Positions 11,185-20,700 of a DNA stretch of 64,000 nt are shown in pieces. The position numbers were made by a program, and so were the translations under genes. The notes beneath the pieces are model-generated. The model saw only the letters and a program-made list of their open reading frames with translations, was not told the origin of the DNA and did not search any database. How positions within the stretch are numbered: position 1 is the first letter of the stretch; the number at the start of each line of letters is the position of its first letter. Source of the stretch: Chitinophaga sp. LS1 (lineage in GTDB: Bacteria; Bacteroidota; Bacteroidia; Chitinophagales; Chitinophagaceae); the NCBI RefSeq assembly GCF_034274695.1, contig NZ_CP128362.1, forward strand, positions 7,256,501 through 7,320,500, in the 5' to 3' direction.

Positions 11185-11643
11185 CGTTGAAGTTATAAGT
11201 ATAGAGAAAGTTTCTCATTAGGTTTTGCTACCAAAAAATAGATTTGTTCTTAGAGACTATTGCGATTCCCGATTTTATGTATTGTTACAAACAATATGCT
11301 AAATAAAGAAGATATAAATCCATAGTTATTGGGTTAAAAATAATAAACAAGTACCTATTTACACCCCCCGGTGTATAATTTACGGCAAAATAATAAAATA
11401 GAACTGTATTTCAAATAAAAATTCTAATCATTTTTCAATCGGTAAATGATAGAGATTAGCGAAAATCCATTAAAGGGTATATCCAACCATCAACAGCAAA
11501 TGAACTACTTATAGCAGATTGAGTTTTAGGAGACATTACTTTTAGATGATCCGATTTCAAGTTATCCCTCCCATCGTCAAGCCAAATTGTCCCTCATCTC
11601 CTAGGTTATCAAGCGCATCAAACATATGCTAAATTACAAAGCA
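11185..11643. other. Intergenic region, no gene seen
   Basis: Between the RHS pair and the HxlR remnant I find no convincing reading frame. It is AT-rich and contains three short symmetric elements: ATTGTT-N3-AACAAT at 11281-11295, TACACC-N4-GGTGTA at 11360-11375 and GAGAAA-N-TTTCTC at 11203-11215. The RHS promoter should lie here, but no exact TAnnTTTG box was found on the minus strand. Confidence 0.5.
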
Positions 11644-11987
11644 CTACTTCCCTGTAATCTTTTTACGGTGGTTATTTCCCCAGTAAACCATCACGTCAAC
11701 AACAGGTTTTAAGCTTTCACTATAAGCGCCGCCAGCGTATATTCAACAAGAACCGGCGAATCATCATAGACAGTCCTTATAATGAGCTGATTTGATTCAA
11801 GGTCTTTAAGTTCCTTAGACAATACACGTGTAGTAATCGCAGGAATGGCACGCTGTATGTCCCGAAACCTGGTTTTGCCATCGTACATCGTCATAAGGAT
11901 GGGCAATTTCCATTTGCCACTAATAACATACAGCGTATCCTGAACATACTTTATTTTATCCGTCATAGTCAGTGCTTTCGCCTTCAT
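11644..11987 (-). pseudogene. HxlR-family transcriptional regulator, frameshifted near its 3' end
   Basis: The N-terminal winged-helix domain is clear: a VISGKWKLPILMTMYDGKTR segment, then FRDIQRAIPAITTRVLSKEL and DLESNQLIIRTVYDD, then VEYTL. The frame then ends 7 codons later, but the adjacent frame continues with AYSESLKPVVDVMVYWGNNH to a TAG at 11644-11646. This is the normal HxlR C-terminus, including the final WG helix. A 2-bp duplication of GC in the GCGGCGC at about 11725-11736 explains the break. As written the product is 92 residues and lacks the last helix, which in this family contributes to the dimer. It is divergent from a VOC protein whose promoter it would be expected to control. 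Confidence 0.8.
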
Positions 11988-12009
11988 GTCTGGTATCCTT
12001 TAGGTTACT

Positions 12010-12026
12010 GGTATCATTTGTATACC
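12010..12026. promoter_or_regulatory. Candidate HxlR operator (GGTAT-N7-ATACC)
   Basis: A GGTAT-N7-ATACC inverted repeat lies in the 79-bp gap between the divergent HxlR and VOC genes and covers the -33 TTTG (12017-12020) of the putative VOC promoter. A regulator bound here would block RNA polymerase. The assignment to HxlR rests on position only. Confidence 0.45.
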
Positions 12027-12044
12027 AATTCAAAGGTAATTTTG
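12017..12044 (+). promoter_or_regulatory. Putative promoter of the VOC gene
   Basis: TTTG at 12017-12020, a 16-nt spacer and TAATTTTG at 12037-12044 match the Bacteroidota -33/-7 pattern. The start codon follows 22 bp later. Confidence 0.5.
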
Positions 12045-12066
12045 TTGCACAATAAAATATCAGGAA

Positions 12067-12567
12067 ATGAATAAAAAAATCAAGTTAATGATCGCGGCGG
12101 CAATATTTACAATAACAAGTATGGCGCAACAAAAACAAACAGGCATGGATACTATTGTGAATCTTGATCACGTTGCACTTTCTGTGGGCAACCTCGACAA
12201 AATGGAAGCCTGGTATAAAACCTGCTTCAACATGCGGGAAATTCAGCATTTGGAAATTGAAAGCATGCAAGTCAGAACTGTTTTGTTGCAAGCGCCTAAC
12301 GGCTTTAAAGTTGAGCTGATTGAACTGAAAAACTCCACGCGGGAGCAACGCTTTACTGACCCATTAAATGCGGCCTCCGTTCAGGGTTATGGTCACATGG
12401 CGCTTATTGTAAAAGACCTGCATACTGTTTTTAATGAGCTGATAAACAATGGGGCATTACAGGTCATTCCGCCATCACCCGCCGTTAAAAAGGGCGATAC
12501 GTATGCTTATGTCAAAGATTTAGAAGGCAACCTGATAGAACTGATTCAGGGTGGTCAACGGCTTTGA
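12067..12567 (+). CDS. VOC (glyoxalase/bleomycin-resistance) family protein, exported
   Basis: This 166-residue protein has an N-terminal signal-like segment (KLMIAAAIFTITSMAQ) and one complete pair of beta-alpha-beta-beta-beta VOC modules. Module one begins NLDHVALSVGNLDKMEAWY, module two begins GYGHMALIVKDLHTVF and ends in DLEGNLIELIQ. The His of each VALSV/MALIV strand and the Glu of VELIEL and LIELIQ are the positions used for the divalent metal in glyoxalase-type enzymes, so metal binding is plausible. The substrate is unknown. Most VOC enzymes are cytoplasmic, so the export signal is unusual but occurs in Bacteroidota. The divergent HxlR gene is its likely regulator. Confidence 0.8.
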   Translation: MNKKIKLMIAAAIFTITSMAQQKQTGMDTIVNLDHVALSVGNLDKMEAWYKTCFNMREIQHLEIESMQVRTVLLQAPNGFKVELIELKNSTREQRFTDPLNAASVQGYGHMALIVKDLHTVFNELINNGALQVIPPSPAVKKGDTYAYVKDLEGNLIELIQGGQRL

Positions 12568-12573
12568 TGCAAC

Positions 12574-12594
12574 AGCTGCCCGTGATGGGCAGCT
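12574..12594 (+). other. Stem-loop after the VOC gene
   Basis: AGCTGCCC and GGGCAGCT form a perfect 8-bp stem with a 5-nt loop, 7 bp after the VOC stop codon. No T-run follows, so it is either a weak terminator or a 3'-end stabiliser. Confidence 0.4.
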
Positions 12595-12688
12595 ACCCAT
12601 CCAATCAGGTTATCTATAACAGGAGCAAGCTTCGTTGAATGGTTATAAGTTTCAGCGTGTATTTTTCCAGGGGATGAAGAAAGTCAAC

Positions 12689-13237
12689 TTAAAAATAATA
12701 CCCCACCTTCACAGAAGCTTCCGGATTTATTATTGGCAATGTAAAACTTTTATTGTCTACCGCTACGTTTTTATCCCCTGCTATCCGAAGACTTAAACTT
12801 CCCCATGGAGACAGGTACAAATGCTTATACAATGTAAAATTATACCCTAAGCTTCCATTCAGGAGAAAGTTATTAAATTTCGCCGTTTGCACCTTTGCAT
12901 CTGTTTGAATAGTACTATTCCAGAAAACGGGTCCGGCTCCGATCCACCAGCCTTTCCAGTCCTTTTTCAGGAAACGGTCTACCAGTAGTGCATAAGCATG
13001 CACCTGGTGATTGGAAAAATCTTTTTCAGTTGACCAGTCAGGCTTTTTTACAAAAGCGGTCAACGCTCTTAGTCTCCAGACATCTTTCCCAATCCATGCT
13101 CCTCCAAAATAGCCACCTGTAACATAGGGTAGGAAATCCAATTCCAGTCCAAACTTTATATGATCAGGTTTATTTTCTTGCGCCTGCGAATTCAGGCAAA
13201 GACAAAGTAACAGCCCCAGAAAGAAAAACTTCAGCAT
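12689..13237 (-). CDS. Small outer-membrane-barrel-like hypothetical protein
   Basis: I place the start at the ATG at 13237 because it is followed directly by a signal peptide (MLKFFFLGLLLCLCLNSQAQ); the longer frame from 13279 adds only 14 residues ahead of it. The mature part of about 160 residues alternates aromatic, Gly and polar residues (GGYFGGAWIG, WWIGAGPVFW, GSLGYNFTLY) and ends in VKVGYYF, a C-terminal aromatic typical of small beta-barrel outer-membrane proteins in Bacteroidota. No enzyme motif is present and the function is unknown. It is a single gene, convergent with the VOC gene. Confidence 0.65.
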   Translation of the reverse strand: MLKFFFLGLLLCLCLNSQAQENKPDHIKFGLELDFLPYVTGGYFGGAWIGKDVWRLRALTAFVKKPDWSTEKDFSNHQVHAYALLVDRFLKKDWKGWWIGAGPVFWNSTIQTDAKVQTAKFNNFLLNGSLGYNFTLYKHLYLSPWGSLSLRIAGDKNVAVDNKSFTLPIINPEASVKVGYYF

Positions 13238-13570
13238 TTTGTTATTGATTGTTCCGATCCAAATGTAAAGCATTCCCAAACCAGAATTCCTGTCGACGGT
13301 CAGTGCTCAAGCTATTGCATCCCAGTTTGCGACCATTTAAATTAAAAATACTTATTATACAGACTACTACTAAGGTCTTCCTCCGACTATATTTAAAAGC
13401 ATTTATGTTAAATTCACTTTCCCAAAACGTCTTAATTGTAAGTCAATTGCGTATATTCCCCGAATTCACTTCGGTAAAATATCCAATTGTTATTTGTAAA
13501 TTGACAGAAGTAAATGTATGTACGAATAGTCTCATTTGATTTGCTCCACTTTCCAAAGTAAAAACAATAT

Positions 13571-14353
13571 ATGAAAAAGATGATAGAGGTTGTTGACCTT
13601 ACCAAAAAATTCGGGGATTTTACCGCTGTAGACCACATCAGCTTTTCAGTGGACGAAAATGATATTTTCGCTTTCTTGGGCCCCAATGGAGCAGGAAAAT
13701 CCACATGCATTAAAATAATGACAACAGTAGCAAGTCCGTCCAGCGGCGAAGTGAAGATTAATGGTTTTGATGTGACAAAAGAGAAAAATCAGGTACGAGA
13801 ATCGATTGGGGTCATTTTTCAGGACTCAACCTTAGATGAGGATCTTACTGCTTACGAAAACCTCTACTATCACGCTGTATTATATAAAGTTCCGCCTGCC
13901 GAACGGAAGCCGAAGATTGAAAAATTGTTAGATTCTATGGAACTTCTTAGCCGAAAAGATGAATTTGTCCGGAACTTTTCAGGGGGAATGCGCAGAAGAA
14001 TTGAAATAGCACGTGGTCTTCTGCATGATCCGAAGGTTTTGTTTTTGGATGAGCCTACCCTCGGCCTTGATGTACAGACTCGTAGCTTTCTTTGGAACCA
14101 TGTGAAAGAAGTGAACAAAACAATGGGGCTTACCATATTTTTAACAACACACAATATGGACGAAGCGGAAAAGATAGCGACCAAGGTCGCAATTATCGAT
14201 CATGGGAAAATATTGGCAATCGGGACACTGGAAGAAATCTATAAATCTACAGGTACCAATTCGTTGGAACAAGCCTTCCTCAAATTGACCGGCAATGAAA
14301 TAAGGGAGCAAAAAGCAGATGATTTACTTAAAATGAAAAATTTCAAGCTATGA
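13571..14353 (+). CDS. ABC-2 type exporter, ATP-binding subunit
   Basis: This 260-residue ATPase has Walker A GPNGAGKST (residues 37-45), a Q-loop region (GVIFQDSTLDEDLTAYENL), the signature FSGGMRRRIEIARGL, Walker B VLFLDEPTLGLD and the switch His (TTHNMDEAEKIA). The DLTAYENL and TLGLDVQTR spacing is typical of the DrrA/NodI-like ABC-2 family that exports drugs, lipids or polysaccharides. The substrate cannot be read from the sequence. Its last codons overlap the start of the permease gene by 4 bp, so the two form an operon and probably a complex of two ATPases and two permeases. A second in-frame ATG lies 3 codons in (MIEVVDL). Confidence 0.92.
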   Translation: MKKMIEVVDLTKKFGDFTAVDHISFSVDENDIFAFLGPNGAGKSTCIKIMTTVASPSSGEVKINGFDVTKEKNQVRESIGVIFQDSTLDEDLTAYENLYYHAVLYKVPPAERKPKIEKLLDSMELLSRKDEFVRNFSGGMRRRIEIARGLLHDPKVLFLDEPTLGLDVQTRSFLWNHVKEVNKTMGLTIFLTTHNMDEAEKIATKVAIIDHGKILAIGTLEEIYKSTGTNSLEQAFLKLTGNEIREQKADDLLKMKNFKL

Positions 14354-15099
14354 TAAATTCGGCATTATCCGTTATGTGGCACCGCCAGGTAATAGATTTT
14401 TTTAGGAACAAACAGCGATTGTTCGTTTCACTTGTTCAGCCCTTTCTTTATCTGATTGCTTTTGGATATGGTTTTGGGAGCAGTTTCAAAACCCTTGAAG
14501 GTGTCAGTTATATTCAGTACCTGATCCCTGGGATTGTAGGTATGACGGTTCTTATGAATGCCACACTGTCAGGGACTTCGCTAATCTGGGACAAGAAGTT
14601 CGGCTTTCTGAGAGAAACACTCGTGGCACCTGTATCAAGGACGCAGTTACTTTTTGGCCGATGCCTCGGTGGAGCGACTACCAGTTTGCTCCAAGGAATA
14701 GCTGTCTTGTTCCTGGGCTACTTTTTGGGATTTAGGATCGATAACTGGGCACTCTTCCCTTTTGTTATCATTACCATATTTGTAGTTGCCCTGCTTTTTA
14801 GTTTACTGGGCACGGTGCTTGCTACAAAATTTGACGATATGAACTCATTCCCATCTATCATGAACCTGCTTATGATGCCAATGATGTTCCTGTCAAGTGG
14901 CTTCTTTTCAGTAAATAATTACCCCAAGGCACTGCAATACATTGTCAAGTTGAATCCATATGAGTATTGCGTACGCTTGCTAAGGCGCCTGATCAGCGGA
15001 GTCGAGACCAATTTAATGGTTGACATCGGAGTTATCGCTGCGGTTATCATCATACTCGGCTTCCTCGGCACCTGGGCTTTTAACAAAATTGAGGGATAA
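14350..15099 (+). CDS. ABC-2 type exporter, permease subunit
   Basis: This 249-residue membrane protein belongs to the ABC-2 membrane family (DrrB/NodJ-like). It has about six hydrophobic segments: residues 25-45, 60-80, 105-130, 137-160, 168-190 and 225-245. The conserved region between segments 2 and 3 reads GFLRETLVAPVSRTQL, which contacts the ATPase in this family. It starts within the ATGA overlap with the ATPase gene. No terminator was found directly downstream. It would form the channel of the exporter; the substrate is unknown. Confidence 0.9.
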   Translation: MINSALSVMWHRQVIDFFRNKQRLFVSLVQPFLYLIAFGYGFGSSFKTLEGVSYIQYLIPGIVGMTVLMNATLSGTSLIWDKKFGFLRETLVAPVSRTQLLFGRCLGGATTSLLQGIAVLFLGYFLGFRIDNWALFPFVIITIFVVALLFSLLGTVLATKFDDMNSFPSIMNLLMMPMMFLSSGFFSVNNYPKALQYIVKLNPYEYCVRLLRRLISGVETNLMVDIGVIAAVIIILGFLGTWAFNKIEG

Positions 15100-15409
15100 T
15101 TCTTACCCGAAAATACGTCCTTATAAGCAATACAGTCATTTTGAGGCAGTGAACAATATTTTGTGAATGAATCAGCTTCTACTAGGGTTTAATTACGTAA
15201 GAGTATCTATTCTTACTCTGATGGTGATCCCCTTGGGATTCACAAATACCCATAGTGAAACCCTATCAACAATATCGCCTAAAAATCCCTATTTTTATAA
15301 AAGCACGTTAATCTAAATAAAGTACTATCAGAAAAAGAGGTTATACAAAAGGAAGGAACTCGACTAAAAAGAAAAACCCACGATTATCGCAGGTTTTATC
15401 TATTTATTG
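15100..15409. other. Intergenic region with a degenerate tRNA 3'-end copy
   Basis: There is no gene in this 310-bp stretch. At 15224-15241 it holds a sequence matching 16 of 18 bases of the tRNA-Lys 3' end at 15409-15426. This is enclosed by an 8-bp inverted repeat, TAGGGTTT at 15183-15190 and AAACCCTA at 15258-15265. The terminator for the tRNA/LacI direction lies at 15366-15396. Confidence 0.5.
15366..15396 (-). terminator. Terminator after tRNA-Lys (minus strand)
   Basis: On the minus strand AAACCTGCGA pairs with TCGTGGGTTT (two G-U pairs) around a 3-nt loop and runs into TTTTTCTTTTT. It starts 13 bp past the tRNA 3' end and would also end read-through from the LacI operon. Confidence 0.65.
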
Positions 15410-15482
15410 TGATCCCGTTGGGACTCGAACCCAAGACCCATACATTAAAAGTGTATTGCTCTACCAACTGAGCTACGGAATC
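15410..15482 (-). tRNA. tRNA-Lys (anticodon TTT)
   Basis: The 73-nt minus-strand sequence folds as a full cloverleaf. The acceptor GATTCCG pairs with CGGGATC (one T-G pair), the D arm is GCTC/GAGC with loop AGTTGGTA, the anticodon stem is ATACA/TGTAT with loop CTTTTAA, and the T arm is TTGGG-TTCGAGT-CCCAA, with discriminator A. The anticodon TTT reads AAA/AAG lysine codons. CCA is not encoded. It lies 42 bp after the LacI stop codon on the same strand. Confidence 0.95.
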
Positions 15483-15524
15483 TGTTCCCATTTTCTCTCA
15501 AACGGGACGCGAAGATAATAGTTT

Positions 15525-16568
15525 CTATTTACTCTCCAAATATTTTTTTGGATTTTTTACTACCGAAGATCCTCTCACCTTCATCTTCGTTTTCAAAACC
15601 ACCTCTCTCGGTTCCGCTGAAATCTTCTCTGGATCTAACCTGTCGAGCAATAATCCAATCACCTTATGCGCTATTTTTTCTATCGGTTGTGCTATAGCCG
15701 TTACCGGTGTTGCAAACAATTCAAAAATGTCGTGATCATCAAAAGAGATCACCGCCAGATCTTCGGGTACCTTCAATTTCAACTGTGTCATGGCTTTCAA
15801 GCCACAGGAACCTGCCTGTATTGCACCGAATAAAATCGCATCCAGCTTAGGGTTGGCCACCAGAAAATTGCGTACGGTCTGCACCATAACTTTCTCTTCA
15901 GGTGTGAAATCTATTTCAAGTACATAGGATTTTAAGCCTTCATTTTTCAATGCATTCTTATAGCCCTTCAATCGTCCCTTCATCTGCGTGAGCGAAGAAG
16001 AAAAGGTAATAAAGCCAATATTGCTATACCCCTGTTTAATCAGGTAGCTTGTAGCATTCTCTGCACTCGGCTCATTGTCGATGACTACATAATCCGTCTT
16101 TACTTTGGGTAAGTAACGATCGAACATCACCACCGGCATTCCTGCTTTGATCAGTTCATTCACCTCCTTCTCTACCCCCGGAGGCGGAGAAATAATATAA
16201 CCATCTACACTTCTATCTTTCAATACATTGATCAACTCCTTCGTCTTCTCCGTATCATTATCCGTACTGCAATAGATAATCCTATACCCTTCCTTATAGG
16301 CCTCATTCTCGATCAAACGGGCAATAGTAGCAAAGAATGGGTCAGAGATGCTCTCTACCATCAAACCAATAATATGAGATTTTCCCGTTCTCAACCCACG
16401 GGCAATAGGACTTGGCCGATACCCTACCTCCTGTATATATTTCTCTACCCGCTCCACCAGTTCCTCGCTGATCCGCTTCTCCTCCGCCTTTCCATTCAGG
16501 ATAAAAGAGACCGCTGTCTTGGAAATATTCAGGCCATCAGCAATATCCTTGATTCTTAATTTCTTCAC
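15525..16568 (-). CDS. LacI-family transcriptional regulator of the mannan/N-glycan locus
   Basis: This 347-residue protein has an N-terminal LacI helix-turn-helix (residues 1-60: LRIKDIADGLNISKTAVSFI, then hinge RPSPIARGLRTGKS) and a periplasmic-binding-like sensor domain (about 62-340), with IIGLMVESISDPFFATIARL at its start and the usual AVISFDDHDIFELFATPVTA near the end. It binds DNA as a dimer through palindromic operators. Four TAAACCGGTTTA-type palindromes in this window, with the central C-G typical of LacI sites, are the obvious targets. It is the last gene of operon 1, 27 bp after the sugar permease, so it would be autoregulated. The effector is probably a mannose-derived sugar, by inference from the neighbouring enzymes. 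Confidence 0.9.
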   Translation of the reverse strand: MKKLRIKDIADGLNISKTAVSFILNGKAEEKRISEELVERVEKYIQEVGYRPSPIARGLRTGKSHIIGLMVESISDPFFATIARLIENEAYKEGYRIIYCSTDNDTEKTKELINVLKDRSVDGYIISPPPGVEKEVNELIKAGMPVVMFDRYLPKVKTDYVVIDNEPSAENATSYLIKQGYSNIGFITFSSSLTQMKGRLKGYKNALKNEGLKSYVLEIDFTPEEKVMVQTVRNFLVANPKLDAILFGAIQAGSCGLKAMTQLKLKVPEDLAVISFDDHDIFELFATPVTAIAQPIEKIAHKVIGLLLDRLDPEKISAEPREVVLKTKMKVRGSSVVKNPKKYLESK

Positions 16569-16595
16569 AAGTGGTTATTTAAGATCAAAAATAGA

Positions 16596-17786
16596 TTATT
16601 TTTTAGCCAGCCTTGGATAATTATAACCGAATAATAAAATCACGATATAACAAATGATAGGCAGATAATACGCCGTAGCCACGTTGTGATTGGCGATCAA
16701 CCCCATCAGAGGAGGAAAAATTCCACCTCCTACCACGCCCATCACGATGAAAGAAGAGGCCTGCTGTGTGTGCTTACCCAGATTTTTCAACCCCAGACTA
16801 AAGATAGTCGGGAACATAATGCTGAAAAAGAAATTGATCATTAACAACGCTACAAACGACACCCATCCCCACTGCTGCGCGACTATCACACACATCACGA
16901 TATTCATACCTGCAAACATAGCCAACAGCTTATAAGGGGCAATGATACGCATCAAACCCGTACCCACAAAGCGACCTATCATCAGCAGGATCATACTCAA
17001 TGAGAAAAAATACCCTGCCTTTTCATCACTCAACCCCATCACATCATGCCCATAATTGATAAAATATGCCCAGGTACCTCCCTGTGCCGCTGTATTGAAA
17101 AACTGTGCTATAGCCGCAAATACGAAGTGTTTCTGTCGGATCAGGGGCTTTGCTTCACCCAGGTCTTCATGCGTTGCATATTGCAATTTTGGAATGCGAA
17201 TAAATAAAAAAACCACTGCCAGCGTAGCGATCACCCCTCCTATCACCATGTATAAATCCCGCACAGCCAGTAGATCATTTGATTCTTTCAGGATGATATA
17301 ACTACCCAGCGCAGGGCCTATCACCCCTCCCAGGCCATTGAAAGACTGGGCAAAATTGATACGCTGATCACTGGTACGCTGATCTCCCAAAGATGCGATC
17401 AACGGATGGGCGACTGTTTCCAAAGTAGCCAGTCCACATGCCAGCACAAACAACGCCAACCGGAAATAATTAAAAGAAACTGCTTCTGCTGCGGGAATAA
17501 ACAAAAACGCACCCGAGGCATATAATAACAGACCTAATAAAATGCCACGTTTATAACCAAACCGCTTCATGAATATACCTGCCGGTATCCCCATCACTGC
17601 ATACGCTCCAAAAAGGGATAACTGTACCAACCCGGATCTAGACTTTGAAATATGTAAGACATGCTGAAAATGCCGGTTCAATACATCTCCCAGTGTGAGT
17701 GCTACTCCCCAGCATAAAAACAGGGAGGTCACAAATAAAAAGATAGTCAGGTATTTTCTTTCCGTGAAATTTGGTCGAACGCTCAT
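16596..17786 (-). CDS. FucP-like MFS sugar permease
   Basis: This 396-residue protein has twelve predicted membrane helices of the major facilitator superfamily, in the fucose/glucose permease branch: the first helix reads FVTSLFLCWGVALTLGDVLN followed by HFQ, and helix 4-5 contains the NFAQSFNGLGGVIGPALGSY motif typical of FucP and Bacteroidota sugar:H+ symporters. It should move a monosaccharide or small oligosaccharide across the inner membrane. The companion mannosidases make mannose or a mannoside the likely cargo. The start lies 2 bp after the stop of the GH92-GH130 gene, so the two are tightly coupled. Confidence 0.85.
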   Translation of the reverse strand: MSVRPNFTERKYLTIFLFVTSLFLCWGVALTLGDVLNRHFQHVLHISKSRSGLVQLSLFGAYAVMGIPAGIFMKRFGYKRGILLGLLLYASGAFLFIPAAEAVSFNYFRLALFVLACGLATLETVAHPLIASLGDQRTSDQRINFAQSFNGLGGVIGPALGSYIILKESNDLLAVRDLYMVIGGVIATLAVVFLFIRIPKLQYATHEDLGEAKPLIRQKHFVFAAIAQFFNTAAQGGTWAYFINYGHDVMGLSDEKAGYFFSLSMILLMIGRFVGTGLMRIIAPYKLLAMFAGMNIVMCVIVAQQWGWVSFVALLMINFFFSIMFPTIFSLGLKNLGKHTQQASSFIVMGVVGGGIFPPLMGLIANHNVATAYYLPIICYIVILLFGYNYPRLAKK

Positions 17787-17788
17787 TA

Positions 17789-20700
17789 TTATTCCTTTTT
17801 ACCGGCGACCGCGACAGCGACTCTCGAATCCGCACAGCCGTAATAAAGGAACCATTTATTATTGAATAACACAAGTCCTTCTATAAAAACAGTACCCGCA
17901 GGATATTGGCCGCTTTTTTCAAAAGCTTCCTGTGGGATAAGGAAAGGTTGATCCAGCCGGTCTAAAAGCTGGTCAGGATGTTCGCCATCAAATAATGCCT
18001 GTCCGGCAGCATAGGTATTGGCAGTATAGCGCTTATCACCATTAGCAGCGTTGTTCTTGCCGTTATATAACAAGACGATCCCCTGATCGGTTTTGACTGC
18101 CGGAGGGCCACATTCTGTGAGGTCACTATCAAAATACCCCTTTCTTGGTGACATCAATTCTTTCAGCTTACCATCTGGTGTTGTGAGCGGTGTCCATTCA
18201 TAGAGATTATCGGATGTAGCTGCATAGACATGGTGCTCTCCCCAATACATCCAGTATTTGCCATTTACTTTGGAAATGACCAGCTGACCATTATTTACCG
18301 CTGTGAGGATGGAAGCAGATTTGGAAGCGATATCCCGGAAGGCGCCATTGAATACCGGACCTTTTTTCTCCCAGTGAATCAGGTCCTTGGATAGTGCAGC
18401 ACCTAAACGCGGCACTTTATTGTTCCATTCTGTATACAATACAAGGTAGGTACCCTCTTTTGTCACTGCTACGCGGGGATCTTCACAACCACCTTTCCAT
18501 TCAAATTCTTTTGCGTTGTCATTGTCAGGGAATAAAACAGGTTCTTTAGAGCGGGTTTTAATCAAAAGTCCGTCTTCACTGGTGGCGAGACCAACACGTG
18601 AGGTGCGCATACCAATGCCTTTGCCAGAGCAGTCTTCTGCTCTGTACAAAATACAAACCTTGCCATCTTTTAATACGGCGGCAGGATTGAATGTATCATT
18701 GGATTCCCAACCTACCAGTTCCCCCGTCATAGGGTCGCGGAAACTTGTTGTAGAATCAGGGCTTATTAAAGGATTTACGCCCGCAGGACGCACGAATGGG
18801 CCAAGTGCCCAGGAACCCGCAGAAGTAAGCGAAAACGGCTTGTCTGCTGGCTTTATTCCCCTTTGTTTATTCGGTTCGGGCCCCATTACAAGGTGCAACA
18901 CCCCACCATTCATAATTGCATTATGCGTGATATAATTATGTTCATAAGGCACTCCATTCAAAGTCGCTGACTGGATATATACATTCCGGGGACTATTATT
19001 TTCCGCTTCCACTATGAACTGTTTGTTATTCTCAAGGGTGATCGTCATCTTTGGAAACAAAGGACTCCCAATCACATACTGATCTGTTCCGGGACATACA
19101 CTATAAAACCCTGCAGCACTCAGCACATACCAGCTTGACATCTGCCCCTGATCTTCATCGCCGGGGTAGCCATTCTCAGTAGCATTGTACATATTCTGCA
19201 TGATCTGTCTTACATGCCACTGGGTTTTCCAGGGCTGCCCGGCGTAGTTATATAAATAAACCAGGTGGTGAATCGGCTCATTCCCCTGCGCATATTGCCC
19301 CATGTTGAATTCGGCCATCTCCGTCATCTCATGGATCACCTGACCATACCCTCCGACTTTGATAGTACCCGGTATGCTGAATACGGAATCGATCTTATTG
19401 GTAAACTGTTGCTCCCCGTGCATCAGGTTGATCAATCCCTGCACATCATGGAATACTGACCATGTCCAATGCCATGCATTCCCTTCTGTATATGGACCAC
19501 CCCAGTCCAAAGGATCGAACGGCGTTACCCAATTCCCTTCTGCATCTTTTGCACGCATGAAACCAGTGGCAGGATCATACAGATTTTTGTAATTATACAT
19601 CTGGCGACTAAATACCTGCTCATAGAATGGCTGGTTCGTCATCTTTGCCAGCTGGTAACCACAAAAGTCATCATAAGCGAATTCCAATGTCCAGGAAGAG
19701 GCGCCTAATGTCTTTTCTGAATAAGGGCAATAGCCCATTTCATAATATTCCTTGTAACCGGGTCTGCCATTCGCACTACCCCATGGACCTTTGTTGGTTG
19801 CCTCATGGAAGTATGCTTTCAGGGCTTTTTGTGGATCAAAGGTGCGGATACCTTTTGCCCAGGCATCTGTCAATAGAGATATGGCATGATTGCCCAGCAT
19901 CCCTCCTGTTTCGCCCGGAAATGACCAGGCAGGGAACCAGCCACATTGCTCCTGTGCATCCAGCAATGCCTGCGCATAACGACCTTCCATGGTTGGATGC
20001 ATAATTGTGTTCAAAGGGAATTGTCCTCTGAAGGTATCCCAGAAACCATTATCTGTATACATATACCCGGGATGGATCTTTCCATCGTAAGGACTGAAGT
20101 AGTATGGATTGCCATCTTTGTCATATTCGAAGAACTGATGTGAGAAGAGATTGGCGTGGTAGAGACAGGAATAGAAAGTTGCCTTTTGTTCTTCTGTACC
20201 TCCTTCTACTTTCATTCTGGATAAAAGGGCATTCCAAACCTTATCGGCAGCAGTATGGGTGTCTTCTAATTTTTTGTAAGTCCCCAACTCACGCTGTAAT
20301 GTCAGTGTTGCCTGCTCCGGACTGATATAAGAAGAAGCTACCTTTGCTTCTACTTGTTTTGCATTGCCAAAGTCGATGTATGCACCCATACCTTCGCCTT
20401 CTCCTTCAGAATTATTTGCATTTATTTTATTATTCTGCCATGTACCATACGCCTTAAAAGGCTTGTCAAATGTGATCTCAAAATAATTGCGAAAGTTCTG
20501 TGGCGCCCATCTGGCATTATTTACATAACCAGTAATTTTCCGAGCCGAAGGATCTATCTTCACCTGGCTCATTTTGGTATACCCATCCAATACAATAATA
20601 GCTCTCTTAGAAGGAAATGAAAAACGAAAATGCGCCCCTCTTTCTGTAGGAGAGAATTCTGTTTTTATACCATTATCAAAAGTGACTTTATAATAACCGG

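Noticed and set aside
11360..11375. TACACC-N4-GGTGTA as a regulator site for the RHS operon
   Set aside because: It is a single short palindrome in AT-rich DNA, about 180 bp from the gene, with no promoter element nearby.
14350..15099. Drug-resistance name for the ABC-2 exporter pair
   Set aside because: The subunits resemble DrrAB and NodIJ equally; nothing adjacent indicates a substrate.
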